From NCBI GenBank assembly GCA_910585605.1, contig CAJUFL010000010.1:1-64000 (forward strand): a stretch of DNA of 64,000 bases, given 5' to 3'. The DNA comes from an uncultured Lachnospiraceae bacterium (GTDB lineage Bacteria; Bacillota; Clostridia; Lachnospirales; Lachnospiraceae). The notes under the pieces were generated by a model. It did not search any database. It was given only the letters and a program-made list of their open reading frames with translations, and was not told where the DNA came from. Below, piece by piece: positions 46,004-55,100 of the stretch. Made by a program: the position numbers and the translations under genes. The stretch's first letter is position 1. Each line of letters starts with the position of its first letter.

Positions 46004-46201
46004 TTTGATGAAATGATGATTTTTTATATGCACGTATAATTGAAATTGAGCGAAATGTGCGATAAATGCGGACTTTGCAGTAATCTAAAAAAGTTTAGAA
46101 GAGTACGGACTTTGGGACACCAGTCTGTGCTACACTTATATCATAAAGGATATCATAGCGTTATCACAGGGAATCTGATTGTGTTTGTGGAGGTATAGAA
46201 T
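46004..46201. promoter_or_regulatory. Intergenic control region with repeated CGGACTTTG
   Basis: CGGACTTTG occurs at 46069-46077 and 46106-46114 (37 bp apart), ahead of a TGCTACACTTATAT segment that could serve as an extended -10. It may be the operator region for the WYL regulator and the promoter of the 42-aa ORF. Confidence 0.4.
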
Positions 46202-46336
46202 ATGCTGAATCGTTTCCTTTTCTGGCTGCATAGAGATAGCAAAGCAAGAAATTGTAGGAGTATATGTGTTACCTGCATCTATTATGATGAGTGTAGGAGA
46301 GACAGGTTAGGTAGGAAAAAGGTAAACGGTAGATAG
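46202..46336 (+). pseudogene. Small Cys-rich ORF interrupted at its end by IS66
   Basis: The frame MLNRFLFWLHRD... has CRSICVTCIYYDEC (four Cys) and GTGGAGGTATAG before ATG 46202. IS66 inserted at 46321/46322, so the frame now ends with three codons from the IS. Joining the flanks across the 8-bp duplication restores a 42-aa protein ending K-S-C-stop (the stop lies near 49167). The encoded protein is probably still nearly full length. No family is known to me; a zinc- or iron-binding small protein is likely. Confidence 0.6.
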
Positions 46337-46392
46337 ACTGTACCTCGACTGTAGAGGAAATATGTGTGACAATAGACTATATTTCTATTACG

Positions 46393-46425
46393 AGTATCAA
46401 AAGTTAAAGCTCAACTTTTGATACT
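46393..46425. terminator. Perfect hairpin at the IS66 left end
   Basis: AGTATCAAAAGTT (46393-46405) pairs with AACTTTTGATACT (46413-46425), 13 bp with a 7-base loop. It may block read-through from the host into the transposase genes. Confidence 0.65.
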
Positions 46426-46444
46426 ACTATACGGAGGTAAGTCT

Positions 46445-46816
46445 ATGAGTTCAGAAACATCTATGGTGGCAGCAACTTTCCGTCTTCAGGAATGGGCTGC
46501 CCAGATCAAAGAATGCCAAAGCCGTCCGGCTGGCATGAGTGTTGCCCGCTGGTGTGCTGATAACGGCATTACAAAGGCGAATTATTATTACCGTCTCCGC
46601 CGGGTGCGGAAAGCCTGCCTTGAACATATTCAGAAAGAAATTCCTGCGCAGCAGATAGTCCCTGTAGAACCAAAGCTTTTACAGCAGGGACATAAAGGCG
46701 GCAATGAGCAGCGGGGACTGGATATTTCCGCAAAGGGTTTTTCCGTTCATGTAACAGGATCTACATCTATGGCTCTTCTGGCAGCGGTTCTCGAGGTGAT
46801 ACGGAATGCTGAATGA
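46445..46816 (+). CDS. tnpA: IS66 TnpA
   Basis: This 123-aa IS66 accessory protein has an HTH-like region with MSVARWCADNGITKANYYYRLRRVR (core ARWCADNGITKANYYYRL, about 30-50). ACGGAGG precedes ATG 46445. It overlaps tnpB by 11 bases, the usual coupling in this family. TnpA is needed with TnpB and TnpC for transposition, though its exact role is unclear. Confidence 0.9.
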   Translation: MSSETSMVAATFRLQEWAAQIKECQSRPAGMSVARWCADNGITKANYYYRLRRVRKACLEHIQKEIPAQQIVPVEPKLLQQGHKGGNEQRGLDISAKGFSVHVTGSTSMALLAAVLEVIRNAE

Positions 46817-47168
46817 CGCCACCTGCTTTAAAGCGGTCTACATTGTCTGCGGCTACACAGACCTGCGTTCCGGAATGGACCGGCTGGCGGCGCTGGTGGA
46901 AGCGCAGACGGGAAACCGTCCTTATGTGCCGGATACCCTTTACCTTTTCTGCGGGCGGCGCACAGACCGTATCAAAGGACTGGTATGGGAAGGGGATGGA
47001 TGGCTCCTGTTATATAAGAGGCTGTCAGGAAGCTGTTTTCAATGGCCGCGCAACCCGGAGGAAGTACGTTCCCTGACGCAGCAGCAGTTCCGCTGGCTGA
47101 TGGAAGGGCTGACGATTGTGCCGAAGAAATCAGTCAGACCGGCGGAGCCGCCAGAATATATGGGATGA
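46806..47168 (+). CDS. tnpB: IS66 TnpB (Orf2)
   Basis: This 120-aa protein is the classic IS66 Orf2: YIVCGYTDLRSGMDRLAALVE near the start, LYLFCGRRTDRIKGLVWEGDGWLLLYKRL in the middle (core CGRRTDRIKGL), and FQWP...QFRWLMEGL. It is unrelated to the Cas12-type TnpB. It is intact in length and motif order. Confidence 0.93.
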   Translation: MLNDATCFKAVYIVCGYTDLRSGMDRLAALVEAQTGNRPYVPDTLYLFCGRRTDRIKGLVWEGDGWLLLYKRLSGSCFQWPRNPEEVRSLTQQQFRWLMEGLTIVPKKSVRPAEPPEYMG

Positions 47169-47462
47169 TGTTTACCCACAGGGCATTTGTGCAAAACAGA
47201 GAAATTTTGAAGCTGATGCCATGTACCTGCAGATGTGCTGTTCCCCTATGGTAAGGACGGTTCCTGCCATAGTTTTACGGACATATATGCCATGATTACC
47301 TATGTTTCCTTTTTTGAAAGGATGTAGCCGGAAAGGACACCATAAGCAGTCCTGATGCACCGGAGGCTCTGGGCATTATGACGGATGCCCTGCCGCGCCG
47401 GATTCGCAAAACCTGCTGATTTCTGTTATAATGGAACCAGTGGGAAAACAGGAGGCAGCGGC
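47169..47462. other. Gap between tnpB and tnpC
   Basis: No supported gene. Short frames read across but lack ribosome-binding sites. A longer gap than in many IS66 elements, where tnpB and tnpC are nearly adjacent. Confidence 0.5.
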
Positions 47463-49079
47463 ATGGCTTTGGAATATACAGAAGAAAAACTGAACAGCCT
47501 GGATAAGGAAACGATCATCCAGCTGTTCCTGTCACAGCAGGAGCAGCTCAAGCAGATCGACCATACCCTCCAGCTGGTGCTGGAACAGGTGGCGGACTTA
47601 AAAAGACAGCGTTTTGGCAGGCGGGCAGAGAGGCATGAAACAGAAGCCCAGGTCTCTTTGATGGAAGTGGACGGGAAGATCGTATTCTTTAACGAAGCGG
47701 AGGCCGTTGCGCAAGAGGCCGTTGAAGCAGCGGAGACTGCCGCCCGGCAGAAGCCAAAGAAGAGACAGGGAAAGAGGGAAGAAGATCTTTCCGGTCTTCC
47801 GGTTGTGGTGATTGAACATTCCATGCCGGAAGAAGAACTGGAGGAACGGTTCGGAAAAGACGGATTTAAACAACTTCCGGATGAAGTATACCGCAGATAT
47901 GGGTTTACCCCGGCAAAAGTCGAGGTGGAGGAGCACCATGTAAAGGTGTACGCCGGAAAGAAGACGGATGAGATCGTCAGGGCCCCGCACCCGGAATGCC
48001 TTTTAAAAGGAAGCCTTGTTTCCCCATCCCTTGAAGCGGCAGTGATAAACGCAAAATACGTCAATGCCGTCCCGCTTTACCGTCAGGAGCAGGAGTTTGA
48101 ACGTTACGGCCTGCATATACCAAGGCAGAACATGGCGAACTGGACAATCCAGTGCGCAGACAGATACCTTGCAGTTCTCTATGATCACCTGCACGAAAGA
48201 ATGTACGGTTACCATGTACTGCAGGCAGACGAAACACCGGTGCTGGTAAATAAAGACGGCCGTCCTGCCGGGGCAAAAAGCTTCATGTGGGTGTACCGTA
48301 CCGGACAGATGTACACGGACTGCCAGATCGTCCTGTACGAATACCAGAAGACGCGCAATGCCAGCCATCCCAGAGAGTTCCTAAAGGATTTCAGCGGCAT
48401 ATGCGTCACGGACGGGTACCAGGTCTACCACACGATCGAAAACGAACGGGAAGACCTGAAGATTGCCGGATGCTGGTCCCATGCCAGACGGAGATTTGAC
48501 GAGGCGGTTAAGGGTCTGCCGAAAGTAAAGCGGAAAGACAGCCGCGCGCACCTTGCGCTGACAATGATACAGGCCATCTACCGGGAGGAGAGGCTGCTGA
48601 AAGGTCTCCCGGCAAAAGAGCGGAAAAACCGCCGCCAGTTAAGCGTCCGCCCGCTGGTGGAGGCCTATTTCTCATGGGTAAAAGAAAACATTCCCAAAGT
48701 ACCTCAGAAAAGTAAGACATGGGAAGGTTTCAATTACTCTATCAACCAGGAGAAATACCTGAAAGTGTTCCTTGATGACGGAGAAGTCCCAATGGACAAC
48801 AACGCTGCTGAGCAGTCGATCCGTGGATTCTGTATCGGTAAGAAGAACTGGGTCATGATCGATACGATTGCAGGTGCAGAGTCAAGCGCCATTATATACA
48901 GTATTGCAGAAACAGCAAAAGCCAACAATCTGAAACCATATGATTATTTTGAATACCTGCTTACCGAGATCCCAAAGCATCTGAATGAGACTGACCGCAG
49001 TTTTCTGGACGACCTGCTCCCCTGGTCACCGAACCTGCCCGCGAATTGCCGGAAGCCCGGTAAAAAAGAAGTAAAATAA
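47463..49079 (+). CDS. tnpC: IS66 transposase TnpC
   Basis: This 538-aa DDE transposase has an N-terminal coiled coil (about 1-50) and a KRQRFGRRAERHE segment. A zinc-like KVEVEEHHVKVYAG region and the catalytic core follow: first Asp in LQADETPVLV (about 260), second in CVTDGYQVY (about 313) and Glu in NNAAEQSIRGFCIGKKNW (about 445). AGGAGG precedes ATG 47463. No frameshift or stop is present, so it should be active. It ends before a hairpin at 49084-49123. Confidence 0.95.
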   Translation: MALEYTEEKLNSLDKETIIQLFLSQQEQLKQIDHTLQLVLEQVADLKRQRFGRRAERHETEAQVSLMEVDGKIVFFNEAEAVAQEAVEAAETAARQKPKKRQGKREEDLSGLPVVVIEHSMPEEELEERFGKDGFKQLPDEVYRRYGFTPAKVEVEEHHVKVYAGKKTDEIVRAPHPECLLKGSLVSPSLEAAVINAKYVNAVPLYRQEQEFERYGLHIPRQNMANWTIQCADRYLAVLYDHLHERMYGYHVLQADETPVLVNKDGRPAGAKSFMWVYRTGQMYTDCQIVLYEYQKTRNASHPREFLKDFSGICVTDGYQVYHTIENEREDLKIAGCWSHARRRFDEAVKGLPKVKRKDSRAHLALTMIQAIYREERLLKGLPAKERKNRRQLSVRPLVEAYFSWVKENIPKVPQKSKTWEGFNYSINQEKYLKVFLDDGEVPMDNNAAEQSIRGFCIGKKNWVMIDTIAGAESSAIIYSIAETAKANNLKPYDYFEYLLTEIPKHLNETDRSFLDDLLPWSPNLPANCRKPGKKEVK

Positions 49080-49083
49080 GACT

Positions 49084-49125
49084 GGAGCAAATCTGTCTCT
49101 ATCATACAGGTTTGCTCCAATTTTG
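49084..49125 (+). terminator. Terminator after tnpC
   Basis: GGAGCAAA(T)CTGT pairs with ACAG(G)TTTGCTCC and is followed by AATTTTG, within the right end of IS66. Confidence 0.65.
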
Positions 49126-49280
49126 TATAGGTACATACTATCTACCGTTTACGGAAAAAGTCCTGTTAGAAAGGATGATGATGGGAATGGGTGATGGGAA
49201 TGCTTGAGGCAACTATTTTATCCAGTTATGATAAAATGGCAAGAAGTTGAAGAAAATTCTTTAGAAATTAGATATTATCC

Positions 49281-49309
49281 TTGTAATTATTTATCCATAA
49301 TGATATAAT
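49281..49309 (+). promoter_or_regulatory. Promoter of the phosphorothioation operon
   Basis: TTGTAA (49281-49286) and a consensus TATAAT (49304-49309) are 17 bases apart, about 40 bases before the HTH start. It lies in the DNA right of IS66, so the insertion left it intact. Confidence 0.7.
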
Positions 49310-49347
49310 AGCAATATATGTTGTTTATGAACAAGCGAGGTATCAGT

Positions 49348-49560
49348 ATGGGAATAAGTTACAGGAAATTATGGGTGCTATTAGCAGAAAAGGAAATCAG
49401 TAAGCAGGAATTCAGAGAACAGCTTGGCATAGCATCTGGTACGATGACAAAACTAAATAAGGGGCAAGAGGTAGCTCTTTCTGTGTTACTGCGGATATGT
49501 GAGTATTTTCATTGTGATATTGGGGATATTTGCGAGGTAGTAGAAAAAAATAAGATTTGA
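49348..49560 (+). CDS. Small Cro/XRE-type HTH regulator of the operon
   Basis: This 70-aa protein reads MGISYRKLWVLLAEKEISKQEF..., with the HTH at about 17-45 (EQLGIASGTMTKLNKGQEVALSVLLRI pattern) and the C-terminal DIGDICEVVE of YozG-like regulators. I chose ATG 49348 with a GCGAGG site; ATG 49318 adds 10 residues. It is the first gene of the operon, 9 bp ahead of the PAPS-reductase gene, so it likely controls cassette expression. Defence cassettes often start with such a gene. Confidence 0.82.
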   Translation: MGISYRKLWVLLAEKEISKQEFREQLGIASGTMTKLNKGQEVALSVLLRICEYFHCDIGDICEVVEKNKI

Positions 49561-49569
49561 GGGAAGAAT

Positions 49570-51306
49570 ATGTTTGAAAGAATATGTCCTAAATGCAATG
49601 TCCCCATGGTCGGAGATAGATGCATTAAGGAGACTTGTGGAAGTAAAACTATTACTTCAAGTACGGTATATTGGTGCGAAAAATGCAATATCCCTATTTT
49701 TGACAAGATATGTCCGTCATGTGGATCTGAAGGAATTTATAAGGCGACAGATATGAGACCTGTATTTCCGGAAGAAAGACTATTGATTGGAATATTAACA
49801 GATCAAAGTAGTCCGCTCAGATTTATGAACAAATCGGTTTGGTATGGAAGCAATTCGTATGTCGTGGATGGAACAAAGATAAAGGTGTCTATAACGAAGG
49901 CTAATAAGTTAAGTCTTGACGAAGTAAGAAAAATACGAAATTTGTATCTCGAAAATGAAACGAGTATTGATTATGTACCGTTTCAGGAAAATATAGAAAA
50001 GTTTATTGAAGCTAACAGGAATAGATATAATTATATAACGGAGGAAGCTGTTACCTATATTCAGGGATATCGAAAAAAATATTCTGTTGAGGAAATGCTT
50101 GTATCTTTTAGTGGGGGTAAAGACTCTACCGTGACATCACATTTGGTTTGTAGTGCGATGGGTACGAATAGGATTCTGCATATTTTTGGAGATACCACAT
50201 TGGAATTTCCTATGACTTTAGATTACAAGAAAAGGTTCAACAAAAATGAAGACTCTAAAGGAATTAGGGTGATAACAGCAAAAAATCGAGAAAAGGATTT
50301 TGAGAATTTATGTCAGGTTGTAGGACCGCCCAGTAGAGTGATGAGGTGGTGCTGTACAGTATTCAAGACAGGAGCAATACAAAAAACCATTACATCAGCG
50401 TTTAAGGACAAAACTGATGTACTTACATTCCAAGGGATAAGAAGAAATGAGTCTGCAAGCAGAAGTAAGTATGAAAGAGAAACAGAAAGTCCTAAAATAG
50501 CAAAACAGACAGTTGCTTCGCCTATTATAGATTGGCTAGATTTTGATGTCTGGCTGTATATTCTTACAACAAAGATTGATTTTAACTATGCATATAGATT
50601 GGGATATACAAGAGTAGGATGTTGGTGTTGCCCGAATAATGGTGGATGGTCTGAGTTTTTATCGAAAATACATATGTATGAGCAGTATACTCATTGGAGA
50701 AATGTCCTTGTTGACTTTGCAAAGCAGATAGGGAAGCCTGATCCCGAGACATATATTGATGAGGGTGGTTGGAAAGCTCGCCAGGGTGGAAATGGACTAG
50801 ATGCCGCTCAGAAATCCATAGTCTCTTTTGAACCATGCGCTACTGAGGAGAATGCTTTTAATTATGAATTGCAAAGACCTATTTCAGAAGAACTCTATGA
50901 GCTGTTTAAGCCATTTGGATATATAAATACTGAGTTAGGAAATAAAAGACTTGGAGAAGTTTATGTTTTAAGTAAAACAGGAAAAGTTATGTTGATTTTG
51001 CAAGGGAGAATGGGATCATGCAAGTTGAGAGTAACCATTAAGGATATTCATATTGCTGGGTCAAAAACTCTTTCTGTAGCAGAAGGCAAGGTTAAATGTC
51101 AGATTACAAAATATCAGATGTGCCTTGGGTGCAAGGCATGCGAAGGTGTTTGTATTCATGATGCAATTAGTGTTAAAGATGATGGGACAGGAAAAATTTT
51201 GTATCGCATAGATGATGACAAGTGTGTTAGATGTACTGCTTGCGTTGCACATTTTAATGCGGGATGTTATATGCGAAAAGTATTAGGCATTAAGAGAGGT
51301 AATTGA
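49570..51306 (+). CDS. sspD: SspD-like PAPS-reductase/ATP-pyrophosphatase with ferredoxin domain
   Basis: This 578-aa protein activates DNA for sulfur transfer in phosphorothioation (DndC/SspD role). The N-terminus has two or three zinc ribbons (CPKC, CEKC, CPSC, about 6-55). The PAPS-reductase core shows the PP-loop SFSGGKDST (about 179-187), FGDTTLEFP and a Cys-rich part (RWCCTVFK; GCWCCPNN). The C-terminus holds a bis-4Fe-4S ferredoxin domain (CLGCKACEGVC and CVRCTACVAHFNAGC, about 517-565). Zinc ribbons and a fused ferredoxin are additions relative to simple DndC proteins. BrxP of type 4 BREX is a related PAPS-reductase, but no PglZ or BrxL is present here. Confidence 0.82.
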   Translation: MFERICPKCNVPMVGDRCIKETCGSKTITSSTVYWCEKCNIPIFDKICPSCGSEGIYKATDMRPVFPEERLLIGILTDQSSPLRFMNKSVWYGSNSYVVDGTKIKVSITKANKLSLDEVRKIRNLYLENETSIDYVPFQENIEKFIEANRNRYNYITEEAVTYIQGYRKKYSVEEMLVSFSGGKDSTVTSHLVCSAMGTNRILHIFGDTTLEFPMTLDYKKRFNKNEDSKGIRVITAKNREKDFENLCQVVGPPSRVMRWCCTVFKTGAIQKTITSAFKDKTDVLTFQGIRRNESASRSKYERETESPKIAKQTVASPIIDWLDFDVWLYILTTKIDFNYAYRLGYTRVGCWCCPNNGGWSEFLSKIHMYEQYTHWRNVLVDFAKQIGKPDPETYIDEGGWKARQGGNGLDAAQKSIVSFEPCATEENAFNYELQRPISEELYELFKPFGYINTELGNKRLGEVYVLSKTGKVMLILQGRMGSCKLRVTIKDIHIAGSKTLSVAEGKVKCQITKYQMCLGCKACEGVCIHDAISVKDDGTGKILYRIDDDKCVRCTACVAHFNAGCYMRKVLGIKRGN

Positions 51307-51307
51307 T

Positions 51308-52177
51308 ATGAGTGATGCAATCAGATTGCAAGGTCATGAGAAATTTTCAATTCGCGATGGATGGATTGGGAAAGCATTGAAGAACATAGAACCATATGAA
51401 GATAGCGAATATTCAGATGTGTTTTTGCGAAAAGATGCACCAGATATTTTTGGTATTGGAAACAATATGGTCAAATCTTTGAGATACTGGATGAAGGCAA
51501 TCGGGTTTTCAGAAGAAAAAAGTGGAAAAGGTGTAAAGCTGACTCCGGTAGGTGCAATGATTAAAAAATATGATCCTTATTTTGAAGACATTTTTTCTGT
51601 ATGGATAGCCCATTTTAAGATTTCTACAAATTTCTCTGAGGCTACGACATGGTATTTGTTTTTTAACAAATTTGATGTGGTTGAATTTAGAAAAGATGTA
51701 GTCTTTGACAGCTTGCAAAGGGAATTGATGGGACGTGTTGAAAAATTCTCAGTAAAATCGTTGCAAAACGATATTGATGTATTACTTAACATGTATAGCA
51801 AAGACAAAGAAATTATAGATCCTGAAGATAAAACTCTTTCTCCGTTTGTCCAGCTTGGGTTGATCAGATTCAAAGAAGGAGAATATACAAAAGAGCATCC
51901 GGACAAAAGGAAGATAAATGAATGGATTATTTTGTTTTTTTTAATGGAAAAATATAATTTTGGTGAATCGGCTTCAATCAATGATTTGATTGAGGGAGAA
52001 GAGAGTATTGCCTCGGTGTTTCATTTGACGACAACACAAATCAACGAATTGCTTGATAAATTAGATTCAAGAGGGTACATCAGGGTGAATCGAACAGCTG
52101 GGCTTGATGTGATATACATTGAAACGGACATTACACCGGAAGATGTTATGCGTGAATATTATGAAAATCATAGGTAA
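51308..52177 (+). CDS. sspB: DUF4007 protein, SspB-like
   Basis: This 289-aa protein is a DUF4007 member. It opens with the GHEKFSIRDGWIGKAL pattern, then DIFGIGNNMVKSLRYWMKAIG (about 50-70), FSVWIAHFKIS and SFVQLGLI-type segments, and a C-terminal winged helix (about 220-280). SspB, the nickase of the SspABCD system, carries this domain as I recall; it nicks DNA so that sulfur can be inserted in one strand. It begins 2 bases after the sspD-like stop. No PD-(D/E)XK or HNH motif is obvious, so the nicking role rests on the family. Confidence 0.78.
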   Translation: MSDAIRLQGHEKFSIRDGWIGKALKNIEPYEDSEYSDVFLRKDAPDIFGIGNNMVKSLRYWMKAIGFSEEKSGKGVKLTPVGAMIKKYDPYFEDIFSVWIAHFKISTNFSEATTWYLFFNKFDVVEFRKDVVFDSLQRELMGRVEKFSVKSLQNDIDVLLNMYSKDKEIIDPEDKTLSPFVQLGLIRFKEGEYTKEHPDKRKINEWIILFFLMEKYNFGESASINDLIEGEESIASVFHLTTTQINELLDKLDSRGYIRVNRTAGLDVIYIETDITPEDVMREYYENHR

Positions 52178-52188
52178 GGTGATAAGTT

Positions 52189-55100
52189 ATGGATAAATTT
52201 ACTAAATTAAGCGATTATATAAGCTTCAATATGAATTTTAAGACTTCTATAAATTTATATTTGAATCTTAATAAGGCTGATAAAATAAAAAGTTATATAC
52301 CTACTAAGTCCTCTTTAAGTGTTATGCGTGAATACTTAAAGTCTGTTATCACGAACACAGAGCAGGCATCATTGCTGATTGGTCCATATGGCAAAGGTAA
52401 GTCTCACTTATTCTTGGTGATTTTGGCGATTCTTTCTATGACTAGAGATAAAGAGAACTATAAGATTATTAAAGAACTTGAGAACATTGTTGATGATGGT
52501 TCGGATATCGGGGTAGATGTAAGAAATCTTATTGAAAAGGTTTGGAATGAGCCACCGATGCTTCCTGTTCTTATACAAGATATTGAAGGTGACTTAAGGC
52601 AGTCTTTTTTATATGCGTTAAACGAATCACTAAAAAGAAATGGATTGGAAGAGATATTTCCAGATACATATTATTCGTATGCACTAAAAAGAATTGATGA
52701 GTGGAAAGATGAGTTTCCCGATACATTTAATAGCTTTATCTCTGAACTTGAATTAAGAAATATGAACATCAGCGATTTTAGGGTCGATTTATCTTCTTTT
52801 TCGCGTGAAGCGTTGGATGTTTTTATGGAGATTTATCCTGATATAACAGCGGGAAGTTCTTTTAATCCTATGGTTAATGAGGATGTTCTTCCAATATATA
52901 AAAGTATTAGTGAACTATTGAAGGAATATCATGGTTACTCTGGTGTTTATATTGTTTTTGATGAATTTAGCAAGTTTTTAGAAGGACAAGAGGATGGCAA
53001 GGTTGGCGGCAATATGAAGTTTTTACAGGATATATGTGAACTTGCATCTGATTCGTCGAATTCTAAAGTGTATGTAACAATGATAGCACATAAAAGCATT
53101 AAAGAATATGGAAAATATATTTCCAGAGACATTATAAATGCATTTACCGGTATTGAAGGGAGATTAGTTGAAAAATATTTTATCACATCGTCAAAAAACA
53201 ACTACGAGTTAATTAAAGATGCCATTGTTAAAGATGATAGCAGTAGTGAATTGATTCCAAATGCAGATTTGTATTTTGGTGATAAGGTCTGTGATTTGTT
53301 TTACGAGGTACCATTTTTTAAATCAAATTTTACCAGAACAGATTTTGAACAGATAATATTGCATGGATGTTATCCGCTGAATCCCATTGGCGCATATCTT
53401 CTCTTAAATATCAGCGAAAAGGTTGCACAAAATGAGAGGACATTATTTACATTTATTTCAAATGATGAGCCTAAAAGTATGTTTAGATTTATAAAAAATC
53501 ATAATGGTGAACTTCCGTGGATTGTGAGTATCGAGTATATATATGACTATTTTTCGAATTTGTTTAAAAAGGAAGTGGTTAATGAGTTAGTGCATAATGA
53601 GTGGCTAAATGCGGAATATGCGATTTCCAAATGTGATAACGACATTGAGCGCTCGATGGTAAAAACACTTGCATTATTTCTTATAGTTGATAAGTTTGAT
53701 GAGCTGCCGGCTACGGATAAACTTTTATCATTATCAAATGGTATGCCTGATGCGATGGATACTATATCTGAATTGGAGAATAAAGGTATCATATATCGAA
53801 AGGGATCGACTAATAGCTATGTGTTTAAGACTAGGGCTGGAGCATCTTTAAAGAATGAAATAAAAAGACAAAGAGCGATACGTGGAGATCATATTGACTA
53901 TAATGAAGTTTTTTCAGTTGTAGAACAAAAAAAGTTTATATTACCACAACGATATAATACCAATGTATCAATGACACGTTATTTCAGATACGAATATATG
54001 AGTGTCGAGGATTTTCTTAGTATTGAAAGAGAAGAGAGTTTTTTTGATGATAGTGAATTTTGTGATGGCAAAGTGATAGCATTGTTCAGCCTTGGTCAAA
54101 TTGATCAGAATAAGATCAAGAAACATTACAAGAGCCTTGAATCAAGACGTATCGTAGTTGTTTGCCCTAATATTACATTTAAAGGTACAAAGCAGGCGTT
54201 GGATTTAGAAATTGTATTAGGACTTGGTAATAGTAAGTTTTCAGATGATAATGAAGTATTGACACGAGAGCTACCATTATTGGAAGAAGACTTGATACGT
54301 GAGTTGAAACAAAAACTTGATAAAATGTATGCTTCAGAAGATTGTTTGATTTTATATTTGACAGTAAAGGGACAAATATGCAGAAAGAATTCAAAAAGTA
54401 TTGATGAGGCTGTAAACTTGAGTTGTGAGTATTTATACGATAAAACGCCTGAAATCAATAATGAAATGATAAATAGACGAAAGATAAATACTGCTCAGAC
54501 GAGAAAGGCTCGAAATAATATTATAGATGCTGTTATTGCTCATAAGGACTCAGAAGCTTTTTATGCAGGAACTAATCAAGAGGCAACTATTTATAGATCA
54601 TTATTTATAAATACTGGAATTAATGAAAATAAAGAATCGACTAATTTAAGAGAAGTAGTCAATATAATTATAGAATTTATTGATAGATCGTCAGGAAACA
54701 GACAGAAGTTCTCGGAATTGGTTGAAATACTTACTTCTGCACCGTATGGGGTAAGGCTAGGCGTTATTCCGCTACTTTTCTCTTGGGTGTTAGCTAAGAG
54801 AAAAGAGGATGTTGTAATGTACTTCAATGATAAAGAAGTACAGATAAGTGCTGATATTATAGTTAATGCCATTGAAAATCCGTTGGATTACGAGCTTTTT
54901 ATATCTAAGGAGGATGCTGAAAAAGAAAAATATATCGTGGAGTTGAATAACCTGTTTGATATTCAAAATGCAATGAATTTGGGGGATAACAGAATTAAAA
55001 ATCTATCTGTATGTATTCAAAGGTGGTTTAGAGCATTACCTCAAGTGACACGAAATTTTAGCGATGTAGATGGACTGGAATACTCATCCGAATTCATAGA

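Larger units (their letters stand above)
46322..49152 (+). mobile_element. Intact IS66-family insertion sequence
   Basis: The element has 15-bp perfect terminal inverted repeats (GTAAACGGTAGATAG at 46322-46336; the complement at 49138-49152) that extend to about 24 bp with two mismatches. An 8-bp target duplication, GGAAAAAG, flanks it (46314-46321 and 49153-49160). It holds tnpA, tnpB and tnpC in the usual order. A higher GC content than the flanks and identical duplications indicate a recent insertion. It separates the WYL gene from the phosphorothioation operon. Confidence 0.96.

Noticed and set aside
46806..47168. TnpB as an RNA-guided nuclease
   Set aside because: This is the IS66 Orf2, which only shares its name with the Cas12-related TnpB.
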